From the NCBI GenBank assembly GCA_948467875.1, contig CAOKFZ010000005.1, positions 50,861 to 114,860 of the forward strand: DNA of 64,000 nt. The letters run 5' to 3'. Every line of letters starts with the position of its first letter. Within the stretch, counting starts at the first letter, position 1. The position numbers were made by a program, and so were the translations under genes. Below are positions 45,117 through 53,868 of this stretch, piece by piece. This stretch comes from an uncultured Clostridium sp. Its GTDB lineage: Bacteria > Bacillota > Clostridia > TANB77 > CAG-508. Under the pieces are notes generated by a model, which ran no database searches, was not told the DNA's origin, and worked only from the letters and a program-made list of their open reading frames with translations.

Positions 45117-45170
45117 ATACACAAATTTGTGTTTGTTATATGATAAAATTGTGAAAATTATGTGAATTTT
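45117..45170. repeat. Host intergenic repeat, copy 2
   Basis: ACACAAATTTGTG followed about 14 bases later by AAAATTGTGAAAATTATGTG. It aligns over about 50 bases with 14921-14974. A weaker relative with GTGAATTTTGTGTGAAATTT precedes the Fic gene at about 56430-56470. Confidence 0.55.
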
Positions 45171-45205
45171 AAAGGCATGGACAAAGATGCCTTTAATTTT
45201 TTTCT
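45171..45205 (+). terminator. Terminator of pilin paralogue 2
   Basis: AAAGGCAT/ATGCCTTT with an 8-base loop, followed by a T-run. The rest of 45111-45410 holds the repeat before it and the Spo0A boxes after it. Confidence 0.88.
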
Positions 45206-45219
45206 TTAGAAAACTATAA

Positions 45220-45343
45220 TTCGACAATATTTTTGTCATTTTTCAAATTAATACTTGTGTTTTTGCTATAAATGTAATAAAATATATAAAAAATTATCAC
45301 AAATTGTAGAAGACTTTTTCAATATTTGTTTGTAAATTCGACA
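45220..45343 (+). promoter_or_regulatory. Two Spo0A boxes upstream of spoIIE
   Basis: TTCGACA, the complement of the consensus TGTCGAA Spo0A box, occurs perfectly at 45220-45226 and 45337-45343. spoIIE is a direct Spo0A target in Bacillus, and the second box lies 68 bases before the start. The region is otherwise free of genes. Confidence 0.75.
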
Positions 45344-45410
45344 CAAAAATGATGGGGTTCATGATTTAATAAAGAAGAACAAAGTATTTGAAAAGTAGAG
45401 GTGGTTAAGG

Positions 45411-47802
45411 ATGTTTCAAAATATTACAGAAAGTGCTGAAGCACAGGAAAATACTAAAATTAATAAAATGAATTTGATTATGAAGGAGTTTTTAAAAGCG
45501 CGAAATTTAGTCCTATTTGTTTTAACCTTAGTGATGTCCATGTTGTCAATTGAAGAAGAGATTGCGCCATTTGGACTAGCTATGGTAGCTGCGACTTTAA
45601 GCAGTGGTGTGCCAGTTTTTGGTGTAATTTTAGCAGGAGCAATAGGGACGCTTGTCGGAAATGGAGTAGCTGCGTTTTTGAATTTTGTGCTAAGTTCCAT
45701 TATATATTTTGCACTTGTGCTTATTTTTAAGCCCAAAGTGGCTGTGGAAGAACGAAATGAATTATTGAAAACAGGGAAAAAGTTATTTTTAGCGGTTTTT
45801 TTGGTGTCATTTTTTCAGAATATAAGAGGAATTGTTCTTACATATGATGTTTTTATGGCGCTAGTGAGTGGGGCGCTAACTTACGTTTTTTATAAAATAT
45901 TTGTTAATCGGACTAGCTGTCATTAAAAATTGGAAAGTAAAAAAAGCATTTGCGTTGGAGGAAATCATTGGTGCGACAATTATTCTTTCTATTGCGAGCA
46001 TGATTTTTAATCAAGTGACAATATTTGGTTTGCATTTGAGTAATATTGTGATTGTCTTTTTGGTCATGTTACTTGGCTGGAAAAATGGGCTATTGGTTGG
46101 TTCGGTAGCAGGGCTTAGTATGGGATTAATTCTTTCGATGATAGAATTGCAAAATGGCTTGCAAATTGCAGTATTTGCAGTTTCAGGGATTTTGGCTGGG
46201 ATTTTGAATAAATTTGGCAAAATTGGCGTGATTGTTGGGTTCATGTTGGGGAACAGTTTGCTGATTTATTTGAGCAATGGAGACACAATAAAAATTGTGT
46301 ATTTTAGAGAAATTGTTATTGCCGCTTTGGGCTTGCTTTTGGTACCAAATCGTATCAAAATAGAGATTGAAGATTTGGTAGGAAAGAACAAATTATTGAG
46401 TGATTTGGGTGAAAATCGATTGGCTCAGAATGAGGAAATGATTAGCAAATTAAACATGATTTCTGATACGATTTCAGAAATGGTGTTAGATTCCCAAGAA
46501 GAGATGGGGGATTTAATAGAAACTTTTAAAGATATTTTGTTTGGCAATTTGGAAGAAATTGAAATGAATATGTTTTGTGAAGATATTTTAGCAGAGGATA
46601 CAAAAATGGCAGAAGATATTTTTCAAGCATTGCAAGCTACCGATATTTTATTAGAAAATGATTTGATTGAGATTTTCAAAAAGCATAACAATTATATTGT
46701 TGTGCAAGATGAAATGATAAAAAATGATTTGCAAGAGATGATTAAAATGATTAATCGTTCTTATAAAATGTTGCAAATTGAAATTACGAAAAGACAAGAG
46801 AAGAATAAAAATGCAAAATCGATGAAAAAAAGTTTGGAAAATGTGTCAAAGGCGATTAAGAAAAGTATTGCTACAAACGAGAAAACGACCAAAACAAAGT
46901 TTTCTAAAAAAGAAAAAGAGATATTGATTTTATTGAAAAATAAATTTCAGAATGTTATTTCTGTAGAGATAAAACAAGCGCAAAATGAGAAATATATTGT
47001 GGATATTGCTTTTGTGAATGATAAAGCAAGAGATAAGCAAGCGATGGAATTAGTGGCAACAATGCTGAGCAAGGCGTTAAATGTAAAAATGGAGTTTGCC
47101 AAGGAAGATAGTAAAAAAGCAAATTATGTGCAAACTTATATGAGTGAGGACAAGTTTGTTTTAAAAGTAGGAAGTAGCAAGGTTACAAAAGAAGGAAGTA
47201 CGGTTTCAGGAGATTGCAATTTGCAAATGAGATTGCAGGACGGAAAATATTTGTTAGCCATTAGTGACGGAATGGGAAGTGGTCGAGAGGCCCGCAAGAG
47301 TAGTAAAATCGCCATTCAGATGCTAGAAGAAATGTTGACAAATGGTTTTGACAATGATGAAGTGATTAATTTTATTAATGATAAAGTGAATTTTAATACA
47401 GCGTCAGACATGTATTCAACATTGGATTTTGCCATTTTGGATTTGTACAAAGGGGATGTCAAATTTGCGAAAAGTGGTGCCTGCAATACGTATATTAAAA
47501 ATAAGAAAAGCATCCGAATTGTGAAGTCGCAAACGGCGCCAGTTGGCACATTAGAACAAACGGAATTAGAAGTGCAGACAATGGAGGTTGCAGACGGGGA
47601 CATCATTATTATGTGTAGCGACGGTTTGCTAGAAATGCAGGATCATAGCAAAGAAAATTGGATTGAGGATTATATTAAAAATATTAGTACAACCAATGTG
47701 CAAAAAGTGGCGGATTTAATTGTGGCAGAAGCAATTGACAATAACTTTGGAGTGGCGAGAGACGATATAACAGTGATTATTGCAAAAGTGGTAAAAAAAT
47801 AA
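45411..47802 (+). CDS. spoIIE: Stage II sporulation protein E (PP2C phosphatase); +1 frameshift at CGG
   Basis: The membrane phosphatase that dephosphorylates SpoIIAA to activate sigma-F and helps position the polar septum. N-terminal membrane spans run to about residue 330. At 45909-45911 zero frame reads CGG, then ACT AGC TGT CAT TAA. Skipping the C gives GGA and continues GLAVIKNWKVKKAFALEEII, joining the second half of the membrane region. A helical FtsZ-binding-type region and a PP2C domain follow (AISDGMGSGREARKSS, IIIMCSDGLLEMQ). The product is about 796 residues, close to the usual length (Bacillus about 827). The start follows GAGGTGGTTAAGG. Confidence 0.9.
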
Positions 47803-47803
47803 A

Positions 47804-47895
47804 GCGTGGAAATTTTGGCAGAGCAAAAATTTGCTCGCATTTATATCATAATTTTGATAAAAATTTGTAAGTAATTTAAAAATTATGATATAAAT
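47804..47895. terminator. Tandem hairpins after spoIIE
   Basis: GCG...GAGCAAA/TTTGCTC...CGC is followed by a perfect 17-bp stem ATTTATATCATAATTTT (47839-47855) and its complement (47879-47895). The form resembles the element after dut at 32057-32136. Confidence 0.65.
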
Positions 47896-47913
47896 GGGCA
47901 AAAGGAGGAGAGT

Positions 47914-49428
47914 ATGGGAAGAGGTAGAAGATACGATGATGAACCAAAATTAAATATCAAAAAAGTGGTAGCAACTGTGGTAGCAATCATTGTTGTCATT
48001 ATGTTTATTGTTTCGATTCGAAAATTATTGACTGGTTGGTCGGGAAATAAAGATGTGAATGTGGAGCAAGCATTTTTTCCAGTTTATGTGAATGAGAAGT
48101 GGGGCGTGATTAATCAAAACGGAGATTTGGTAGTGGAGGCTACTTATGATGAAATGGTGGTTGTGCCAGATACGAATAAAGATTTATTTATTTGCACGTA
48201 TGATGTGAATTACGAAAACGAGACTTATCAGACAAAGGTAATCAATCAAACTGGGGCAGAAATTTTGACTAATTATCAAAATGTGCAACCGATTGAAAAT
48301 TCCGTCAATAGCGATGTTTGGTATGAAAATAATAGTTTGAAATTTGAGCAAAACGGAAAATATGGTTTAATCGACTTTTCAGGAAAAGTGATTTTAAATC
48401 CAGAATATGATAATATTTATAGTTTATCTGGGGTTGAGAAAAATATTGTTATTGAGCAAAATGGTTTGAAGGGATTGGTCAATACGAGTATGGGGGAAGT
48501 GATTATTCGCCCAGAATACACAGAAATTACAACCTTGACAGATTCGTATGAGAATGGCTACATTGTTCAGAAAAATGGCAAATATGGTGTAATTGGAGCA
48601 GATAGTAAAGTCATTTTTGAGCCAGTTTATGACGAGATTAAAAAAGTTGCAGCAAATGGGTATTACGTTGTAACTCAGAATGGGAAAACGGCTTTGGTTA
48701 ATAGTTTAGGGGAAACGAAATTAGATGCAGGTTTTAATTCCATTGAAGAAATTAATGGAGAAAATATGACAATTACTCTAAACGGAGCATATGGTGTGAT
48801 TAATGTGGATGGGACTTCCATTATTAATCCAGAATATCAAGATTTAAAATACATTTATGGAACGCATTATATCGCCAAGAAAAATAATTTGTATGGCATT
48901 ATTGCAACAACAGGAGAAACAGTGATTGATTTTACATATCAAACGATGCAATATGTGAAAACAGCGGATTTTATTCAGGCAGATAAAGAAAATTATAAAA
49001 GTGATTTAATGAATCGTGATTTTCAAGTTGTGTTAAGTGATGTGATTGTTTCTGAATTGAATTTGGAAGACGGTTATCTTCGCGTGAGAGAAGGCGAGGA
49101 TTACAATTATTACAATTTTAAGTTTGAGAAAAAGTCAAATCAAGAAATTTTGCCAACGAGAACTTTATTTTTGGTAAAGGAATCTGGAAAATATGGTTAT
49201 CAAAATAAAAATGGGGAACGAATTGTAGATTGCATTTATGATGATGCAAAAGAGCAAAATAAATATGGTTATTGTGCTGTCAAAAAAGATGGTGTGTGGG
49301 GTGTCTTGAAATCAGATGGAACAGTTCTAATGCCGCCTTCTGTGAATTTAGATGAATATTTATTTGTGGATTTTATTGGCAGTTGGCACCTAAATCAAGA
49401 TATTAATTTGAAGGTTTATACGAAGTAA
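47914..49428 (+). CDS. WG-repeat membrane-anchored protein
   Basis: A 504-residue protein with a basic cytoplasmic start, one span at about 15-32 (VVATVVAIIVVIMFIVSI), and some eight WG (KWGVINQNG / YGLIDFSGK / YGVIGADSK) repeats, each roughly 45-55 residues ending in a Tyr-Asp/Glu turn. WG repeats are beta-rich and thought to mediate binding. No enzymatic domain is present. AAAGGAGGAGAGT precedes the ATG. It may be co-expressed with the HD hydrolase that follows after 12 bases. Confidence 0.85.
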   Translation: MGRGRRYDDEPKLNIKKVVATVVAIIVVIMFIVSIRKLLTGWSGNKDVNVEQAFFPVYVNEKWGVINQNGDLVVEATYDEMVVVPDTNKDLFICTYDVNYENETYQTKVINQTGAEILTNYQNVQPIENSVNSDVWYENNSLKFEQNGKYGLIDFSGKVILNPEYDNIYSLSGVEKNIVIEQNGLKGLVNTSMGEVIIRPEYTEITTLTDSYENGYIVQKNGKYGVIGADSKVIFEPVYDEIKKVAANGYYVVTQNGKTALVNSLGETKLDAGFNSIEEINGENMTITLNGAYGVINVDGTSIINPEYQDLKYIYGTHYIAKKNNLYGIIATTGETVIDFTYQTMQYVKTADFIQADKENYKSDLMNRDFQVVLSDVIVSELNLEDGYLRVREGEDYNYYNFKFEKKSNQEILPTRTLFLVKESGKYGYQNKNGERIVDCIYDDAKEQNKYGYCAVKKDGVWGVLKSDGTVLMPPSVNLDEYLFVDFIGSWHLNQDINLKVYTK

Positions 49429-49440
49429 GAAGGAGCCAAA

Positions 49441-50094
49441 ATGAACAAACAAGAAATCATAAATAAAGTAGAAAGTTATGTGAAAGAGGTTTGTGAAGAG
49501 GATTGCACTGGTCATGATTGGTGGCATATTAAAAGAGTTTGTCAAAATAGTATGTTAATTAATCAGCAGGAAAAAGCAGATGAATTTTTGGTTACAATGA
49601 TTGCACTTTTGCATGATCTATATGACCATAAATTTTATAAAGGAAATGCAGAAGAAAAGTTAATCCAAACATTACAAGATTTAAAAGTATATAATCATAT
49701 GGAGAAAGAAGATATTGAGAACATTGTATACAGTTGTGTAAATTTGGGGTTTAGTGCTAATTTTTCAAGCCGAAAGGAGCTTTCTTTGGAAGGAAAAATT
49801 GTTCAAGATGCAGATAAATTAGATGCGATGGGTGCTATAGGAATTGCAAGAGTATTTACTTATGGTGGCAAGAATGGGCGTCTAATTTATAAACCAAATG
49901 ACAATGAACTTGTTTCAGAAGAGGAATATAAAAAAGTAGGTTCTCGAACGTCGATTAGTCATTTTTATGATAAATTGTTAAAATTAAAAGATTGTATGAA
50001 TACAGATACAGCAAAAACGATTGCACAAGAAAGGCATCAATATTTGGAGAAATTTTTGCAGGAATTTTTCAAAGAATGGAATGGTGAGAAATAA
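49441..50094 (+). CDS. HD-domain phosphohydrolase
   Basis: A 217-residue metal-dependent HD protein. The first His is in GHDWWHIKRVC, the HD doublet in IALLHDLYDHKF, and a final Asp in VQDADKLDAMGAIGIAR. This matches the YedJ-type HD hydrolases of small phosphorylated molecules. The substrate is unknown. Its last codons come just before the AcpS-TatD start, so the genes are coupled. AGAAGGAGCCAAA precedes the ATG. Confidence 0.88.
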   Translation: MNKQEIINKVESYVKEVCEEDCTGHDWWHIKRVCQNSMLINQQEKADEFLVTMIALLHDLYDHKFYKGNAEEKLIQTLQDLKVYNHMEKEDIENIVYSCVNLGFSANFSSRKELSLEGKIVQDADKLDAMGAIGIARVFTYGGKNGRLIYKPNDNELVSEEEYKKVGSRTSISHFYDKLLKLKDCMNTDTAKTIAQERHQYLEKFLQEFFKEWNGEK

Positions 50095-50095
50095 A

Positions 50096-51232
50096 ATGAA
50101 AATTAGTTGCGGTACAGATATTATAGAAATTGAGAGAATTCAAAAGTCCATTGAAAATTTGGGCGAGAAATTTTTGCAAACGATTTTTACAGAGGAAGAA
50201 AGGGAATATTGCGAAGCGAGAAAAGCACAAAAATATCAACATTATGCAGCAAGATTTGCTGCCAAAGAAGCAGCTTTTAAGGCACTGAGTGGAGCCATGA
50301 AAGAGGGAATGGATTGGCAGTTGTTTGAGGTAAAAAAATGCGAAAATGGGAAACCAGAATTAAACATTAATTGTGATGTGAAAAATTTGGAAAATGTGGA
50401 AATCAGCATTTCGCATTGCAAGCAATATGCAGTTGCAAATGTGGTTGCGACTTTTAAGGAGCCAGCACAATTTTTCGACTCACATGCTCATTATAATGAT
50501 GAAAAATTTGAAGAAGATAGAGAAAAACTGCTTGAGCAAATTTATGAGGAAAATATCACAAAAGTAACTTGTGTTGGTTATGATGTAAAATCAAGTGAAT
50601 TTGCGGTTCAAATTGCTAATGAATACGATTTTGTGTATGCCACGGTTGGAATTTCGCCAAACGATATTGAAAATTTAACGATTTGTGAGATTGACAAAAT
50701 TCGAGCATTAGCCAAAAATGACAAAGTTGTTGCAATTGGCGAAATTGGGTTAGATTATTACTGGAACAAAGAAAATAAAGAGATCCAGCAGGAATTTTTT
50801 ATCAGACAAATAGAACTTGCTGATGCATTGAATTTGCCGATTGTTATTCATTGCAGAGATGCTGTAATGGATACTTTGGAGATTTTGAAACATAAAATTA
50901 ATCCGAAAAAAAGAGGAATTTTTCATTGTTGTATGCTTAATCCAGAGCTTATCAAAGAAGCGGTAAAGCTGGGATTTTATATTTCGTTTAGTGGGAATAT
51001 TACGTTTAAAAGTGCCAAACCGAAAGAAGCAATTGATGAGGTTCCATTGGATCGAATTTTGATTGAAACAGATAGTCCGTATTTGACGCCAGAGCCTTTT
51101 AGAAAGGCGAGAAATGATTCACGAAATGTGAAATTAGTGGCACAAAAAATAGCCGAAATAAAAGGCTTACAATGGGAAGAAATTGCAAAAATTACTTATG
51201 AGAATGCGAAAAAAATCTATGGAATAACTTGA
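50096..51232 (+). CDS. Fused holo-ACP synthase and TatD-type nuclease
   Basis: ATG at 50096, with AATGGTGAG as ribosome site and the HD gene stop overlapping. Residues 1-120 are AcpS, which attaches phosphopantetheine to acyl carrier protein: SCGTDIIEIERIQ with the metal Asp, then AARFAAKEAAFKAL and VEISISHCKQYAVA. Residues about 128-378 are a TatD metal-dependent hydrolase: FDSHAHYND, VAIGEIGLDYYW, LPIVIHCRDA, IFHCCML and LIETDSPYLTPEP. The joint (ATFKEPAQFF) has no stop or frameshift. Each domain is of normal length. AcpS fits the nearby fatty-acid operon, while TatD is a DNase/deacylase-type enzyme, so the fusion links unlike functions. Confidence 0.9.
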   Translation: MKISCGTDIIEIERIQKSIENLGEKFLQTIFTEEEREYCEARKAQKYQHYAARFAAKEAAFKALSGAMKEGMDWQLFEVKKCENGKPELNINCDVKNLENVEISISHCKQYAVANVVATFKEPAQFFDSHAHYNDEKFEEDREKLLEQIYEENITKVTCVGYDVKSSEFAVQIANEYDFVYATVGISPNDIENLTICEIDKIRALAKNDKVVAIGEIGLDYYWNKENKEIQQEFFIRQIELADALNLPIVIHCRDAVMDTLEILKHKINPKKRGIFHCCMLNPELIKEAVKLGFYISFSGNITFKSAKPKEAIDEVPLDRILIETDSPYLTPEPFRKARNDSRNVKLVAQKIAEIKGLQWEEIAKITYENAKKIYGIT

Positions 51233-51282
51233 CAAAACAACAAAAGTATGGTTAGATATAAAATATAAAAAGGAGGTTTATT

Positions 51283-51837
51283 ATGGGATTAGCAATTATT
51301 GCGATAATCATTGTTTTAGTAATTTGGGTTATTGGGATGTATAATGGTTTAGTAACATCTAGAAATAAAGTAAAAAATGCATGGAGCCAGATTGACGTTC
51401 AGTTACAAAGAAGATTTGATTTGATTCCGAATTTGGTAGATTCTGTAAAAGGTTATATGAAACACGAAGAAGGCGTTTTGGCAAAAGTAACAGAACTTAG
51501 AACATCTTGGGCAAATGCTTCGACAATTAGTGAAAAAGCGAAATTGGATAATGAGTTGTCAGGTGCCTTAAAAACAATTATGGCAGTTTCAGAAAATTAT
51601 CCAGACTTAAAAGCAAATCAAAATTTTAGTGAATTACAAGAAGAACTAAGAAATACTGAAAATAAAATTTCATATTCAAGACAATTTTACAACGACAGTG
51701 CTACGATGTATAATACAAAATTGGAAGTTGTTCCAACGAATATCATAGCGAATATGTTTAATTTTAAGGCAGAAGAATTGTTCAAAACAGATTCAGAAGA
51801 AGCAAGAAAAAACGTTAGAGTAGATTTTAATAATTAG
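51283..51837 (+). CDS. lemA: LemA family protein
   Basis: A 184-residue protein with one N-terminal membrane span (LAIIAIIIVLVIWVIGMYN) and the LemA coiled helical domain (NAWSQIDVQLQRRFDLIPNL, ENKISYSRQFYNDSATMYN). It is commonly paired with an HtpX-type protease, as here (57 bases to the next start). AAAAGGAGGTTTATT precedes the ATG. Confidence 0.93.
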   Translation: MGLAIIAIIIVLVIWVIGMYNGLVTSRNKVKNAWSQIDVQLQRRFDLIPNLVDSVKGYMKHEEGVLAKVTELRTSWANASTISEKAKLDNELSGALKTIMAVSENYPDLKANQNFSELQEELRNTENKISYSRQFYNDSATMYNTKLEVVPTNIIANMFNFKAEELFKTDSEEARKNVRVDFNN

Positions 51838-51893
51838 AAAATGGGGGGGTGCAATTGGTTGCGCCCTTTTATTTCAAGGAAAGCGAGGAAACG

Positions 51894-52790
51894 ATGTACG
51901 AAGATATTAAGAAAAACAAGAAAAAAACAGGTGTTATTGTGTTTGGATTTTTGCTGATGATAACACTTATTTTGTATTATATTTGCTACATGTTTGACAT
52001 GAGTAGTTTTGCAGCGATAACGATTGCATTGACATTTTCGATTATTTCAACAATTGCAACCTATTATAATTGCGATAAAATTGTGCTAGCAAGTGTAAAC
52101 GCGCGTGAAGCAACGCATGAGGAGGATTTGCAATTGACGAATATTTTGGATGCTTTGATGGTTGCATCTGGATTGGAGCATAAGCCACGTTTATATGTGA
52201 TGGAATCAAGCCAACCCAATGCCTTTGCGACTGGTCGAAATCCAGAAAATGCGATTATTTGTGTTACGACTGGACTTTTGCAAAAGCTAGATTATTATGA
52301 ATTAGAAGGTGTTGTGGCACATGAGTTATCACATATTAAAAATTATGATATTTTGCTTTCTGCCGTGATTAGCGTTATGGTGGGATTTGTAGTAATGTTG
52401 TCTGATATTTTTACCAGAACGATGTTTCATTCGTCAAGTAGAGACAAAGATGACGATAACAAAGGAAATGCTATTTTGATGATAGTCGGTTTGGTATTTT
52501 TAATTTTGTCGCCCATTGTTTCTAATTTGATACAACTTGCTGTTTCGCGTAGAAGAGAATATTTGGCAGACAGCACAGCAGTTCAATTTACGCGAAACCC
52601 AGATGGTTTGATTTCTACTTTAAAGAAAATTTCAAGCGATGATTCTGAACTAGATGTTGCAAGTAACAGTAATAGTTATATGTATATTGAAAATCCGTTT
52701 CCCAAAAAAAGGGAATATAACATAAGTAATTTATTTTCAACCCATCCTTCTATTGAAGAAAGAGTGCAGGCATTGGAAAATTTGAAATAA
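51894..52790 (+). CDS. htpX: HtpX-type membrane zinc metalloprotease
   Basis: About 298 residues from ATG 51894 (AAGGAAAGCGAGGAAACG upstream); the in-frame TTG at 51849 lies before that ribosome site. M48 family: two N-terminal spans, zinc motif HELSH in GVVAHELSHIKNYD, further spans, and the third ligand Glu in RRREYLADSTAV. It degrades damaged membrane proteins. It is paired with LemA. Confidence 0.92.
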   Translation: MYEDIKKNKKKTGVIVFGFLLMITLILYYICYMFDMSSFAAITIALTFSIISTIATYYNCDKIVLASVNAREATHEEDLQLTNILDALMVASGLEHKPRLYVMESSQPNAFATGRNPENAIICVTTGLLQKLDYYELEGVVAHELSHIKNYDILLSAVISVMVGFVVMLSDIFTRTMFHSSSRDKDDDNKGNAILMIVGLVFLILSPIVSNLIQLAVSRRREYLADSTAVQFTRNPDGLISTLKKISSDDSELDVASNSNSYMYIENPFPKKREYNISNLFSTHPSIEERVQALENLK

Positions 52791-52836
52791 AAATTTAAAA
52801 TCTGACCGCTCGTTCTATTCCATTTTTTGAAAAAAT

Positions 52837-52890
52837 GTTATATACTTATAACAACTGTTAATAAAAAATGAGTTTTGAAGCATTTCAAAA
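52837..52890 (+). promoter_or_regulatory. Candidate operators upstream of the fatty-acid operon
   Basis: Two inverted repeats lie between the htpX end and fabD: GTTATA/TATAAC (52837-52852, four-base spacer) and TTTTGAA/TTCAAAA (52873-52890). The second resembles the TTTGA...TCAAA form bound by FabT-type MarR repressors. No fabT gene is in the window, so assignment is tentative. Confidence 0.4.
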
Positions 52891-52924
52891 TAATAAAAAG
52901 CATTGAGGAATGGGAGAAAAAACG

Positions 52925-53854
52925 ATGAAAATAGGATTTATTTTTCCGGGGCAAGGTGCGCAAAGCGTTGGCATGGGAAAAGATTTATATGAAGCATATG
53001 AGGAAGTAAAACAAGTTTATAAAAAAGCAAGTGAAATTTCTGGAGTAGACATTGCGAAAATTACATTTGAAGGACCAGAGACAGAATTATTTCAAACGAA
53101 ACATACACAGCTTGCTATTTTGACAATGAGTATCGCAATTTTAGAAATTTTGAAACAAAAGCAAATCGTGCCAGAATATACAGCAGGATTAAGCCTTGGC
53201 GAATATTCAGCGTTGTATTGTGCAGGGGCATTTGATTTTGAAACAGTGATAAAAGTAGTCAAAAAACGTGGCGAATTAATGCAAGAATTGGTGCCAAATG
53301 GCGATTGGGCAATGGCTGCGATTATGGGATTGGAAGATGAAAAAGTAGAAGAAATTTGTCAAACCATAACAGATGGATTTGTTGTGCCAGCGAATTTTAA
53401 TTGTCCGGGGCAGGTGGCGATTTCAGGTGAAAGAAACGCGGTTATGCTTGCCATGGAAAAAATGAAAGAAGCAGGTGCGAGAAAGTGTGTTGAGCTAAAA
53501 ACAGCAGGACCATTTCATACAGAAAAATTGCAAGATGCATCAAATGCTTTGCGAGAAGTATTGCAGGCTGTGGAAATAAAAAGCCCTAAAATTTCAGTTG
53601 TAAAAAACATAGATGCAAAACCATATTCAGAGAATGATAATCAGCAAGAAATTTTGGCAAAACATGTGGTAAATCCAGTTCGATTTTCAGATACAATAAA
53701 ATATATGATTGCAAATGGGGTAGACACATTTGTTGAAATTGGTCCAGGGAAAGTGCTGACAGGTTTTGTGAAAAAAGTAAGTAAAGATGTGAAATTAATC
53801 AACATTAATAATGTGGAAACTTTGGAAACTGCAATACAAGAATTGCAAAAATAA
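52925..53854 (+). CDS. fabD: Malonyl-CoA:ACP transacylase
   Basis: About 309 residues from ATG 52925. GXSXG nucleophile elbow in AGLSLGEYSAL, N-terminal FPGQGAQSVGMG, the AISGERNAV region, catalytic His in TAGPFHTEKL and C-terminal FVEIGPGKVLTG. Loads malonyl groups onto ACP. It is the first gene of the fatty-acid operon, followed 14 bases later by fabG. Confidence 0.95.
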   Translation: MKIGFIFPGQGAQSVGMGKDLYEAYEEVKQVYKKASEISGVDIAKITFEGPETELFQTKHTQLAILTMSIAILEILKQKQIVPEYTAGLSLGEYSALYCAGAFDFETVIKVVKKRGELMQELVPNGDWAMAAIMGLEDEKVEEICQTITDGFVVPANFNCPGQVAISGERNAVMLAMEKMKEAGARKCVELKTAGPFHTEKLQDASNALREVLQAVEIKSPKISVVKNIDAKPYSENDNQQEILAKHVVNPVRFSDTIKYMIANGVDTFVEIGPGKVLTGFVKKVSKDVKLININNVETLETAIQELQK

Positions 53855-53868
53855 AAGGAGGTCAAAAA

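Noticed and set aside
1365-45911. A classical slippery sequence or Shine-Dalgarno-like stimulator for programmed frameshifting at the nine sites.
   Set aside because: The P-site codons and downstream sequences have nothing in common; only the pilin 2 site has an AGAGGAG upstream. No shared hairpin was seen. The only constant is CGG.
1227-47802. Treating each split gene as an ordinary pseudogene.
   Set aside because: The breaks include primase and carD, all are the same event (C before GGN, CGG in zero frame), and the downstream parts show no further decay. Independent pseudogenes would show mixed lesions. Systematic base-call error remains open and is stated in the findings.
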